Of a stretch of 6,018 nt of DNA, positions 6,018 through 6,018 are shown in pieces; the first letter of the stretch is position 1, and each line of letters begins with the position of its first letter. The notes under the pieces are model-generated. The model worked only from the letters and a program-made list of their open reading frames with translations, was not told the DNA's origin and searched no databases. Origin of the DNA: JBBQKF01 sp038326615 (lineage in GTDB: Bacteria; Bacillota; Clostridia; Saccharofermentanales; UBA5734); the NCBI GenBank assembly GCA_038326615.1, contig JBBQKF010000143.1, positions 1-6,018 of the forward strand. Direction: 5' to 3'. Position numbers and translations under genes: made by a program.

Positions 6018-6018
6018 A

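Overview
The window is A+T-rich, and its genes all read rightward. They are preceded by strong purine-rich ribosome binding sites (GGAGG or GGAG type), and two of them encode lipoproteins with lipobox cysteines. This fits a low-GC Firmicute, most likely a clostridial gut or anaerobic lineage, but no marker gene settles the taxonomy.

Layout. (1) 1-573: the 3' part of an RbsC-type sugar ABC transporter permease, cut by the left edge. (2) 571-897: a spacer opening with a 7-bp tandem repeat array that begins on the permease stop codon, then hairpins and a strong RBS. (3) 898-2097: a sugar-binding lipoprotein. (4) 2098-2544: a 447-bp spacer holding two interleaved 10-bp inverted repeats, a terminator-like hairpin, a small heptamer repeat and an array of nine 8-bp units. 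(5) 2545-3774: a second, paralogous sugar-binding lipoprotein. (6) 3968-4291: an L-rhamnose mutarotase (RhaM family) with the family's Tyr18 and His22. (7) 4315-4481: a 167-bp gene-less element with 19-bp terminal inverted repeats, flanked by a perfect 6-bp direct repeat, i.e. a probable MITE. (8) 4582-5760: a uroporphyrinogen-decarboxylase-superfamily protein that looks like a corrinoid/methyl-transfer or sugar-associated member rather than HemE. (9) 5867-5901: a clear intrinsic terminator closing the cluster, then an inverted repeat at the right edge.

How the parts fit. Permease plus binding proteins form the uptake side of a CUT2-type (ribose/rhamnose/xylose class) transporter whose ATPase and remaining genes should lie to the left. 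The mutarotase suggests that a 6-deoxyhexose such as L-rhamnose is the substrate. The role of the URO-D-like protein is not shown by the sequence; methyl transfer from a methylated sugar is one testable idea.

The most notable non-coding signals are the probable MITE, the interleaved inverted repeats after the first binding-protein gene, and two different short tandem arrays placed just before each binding-protein gene.
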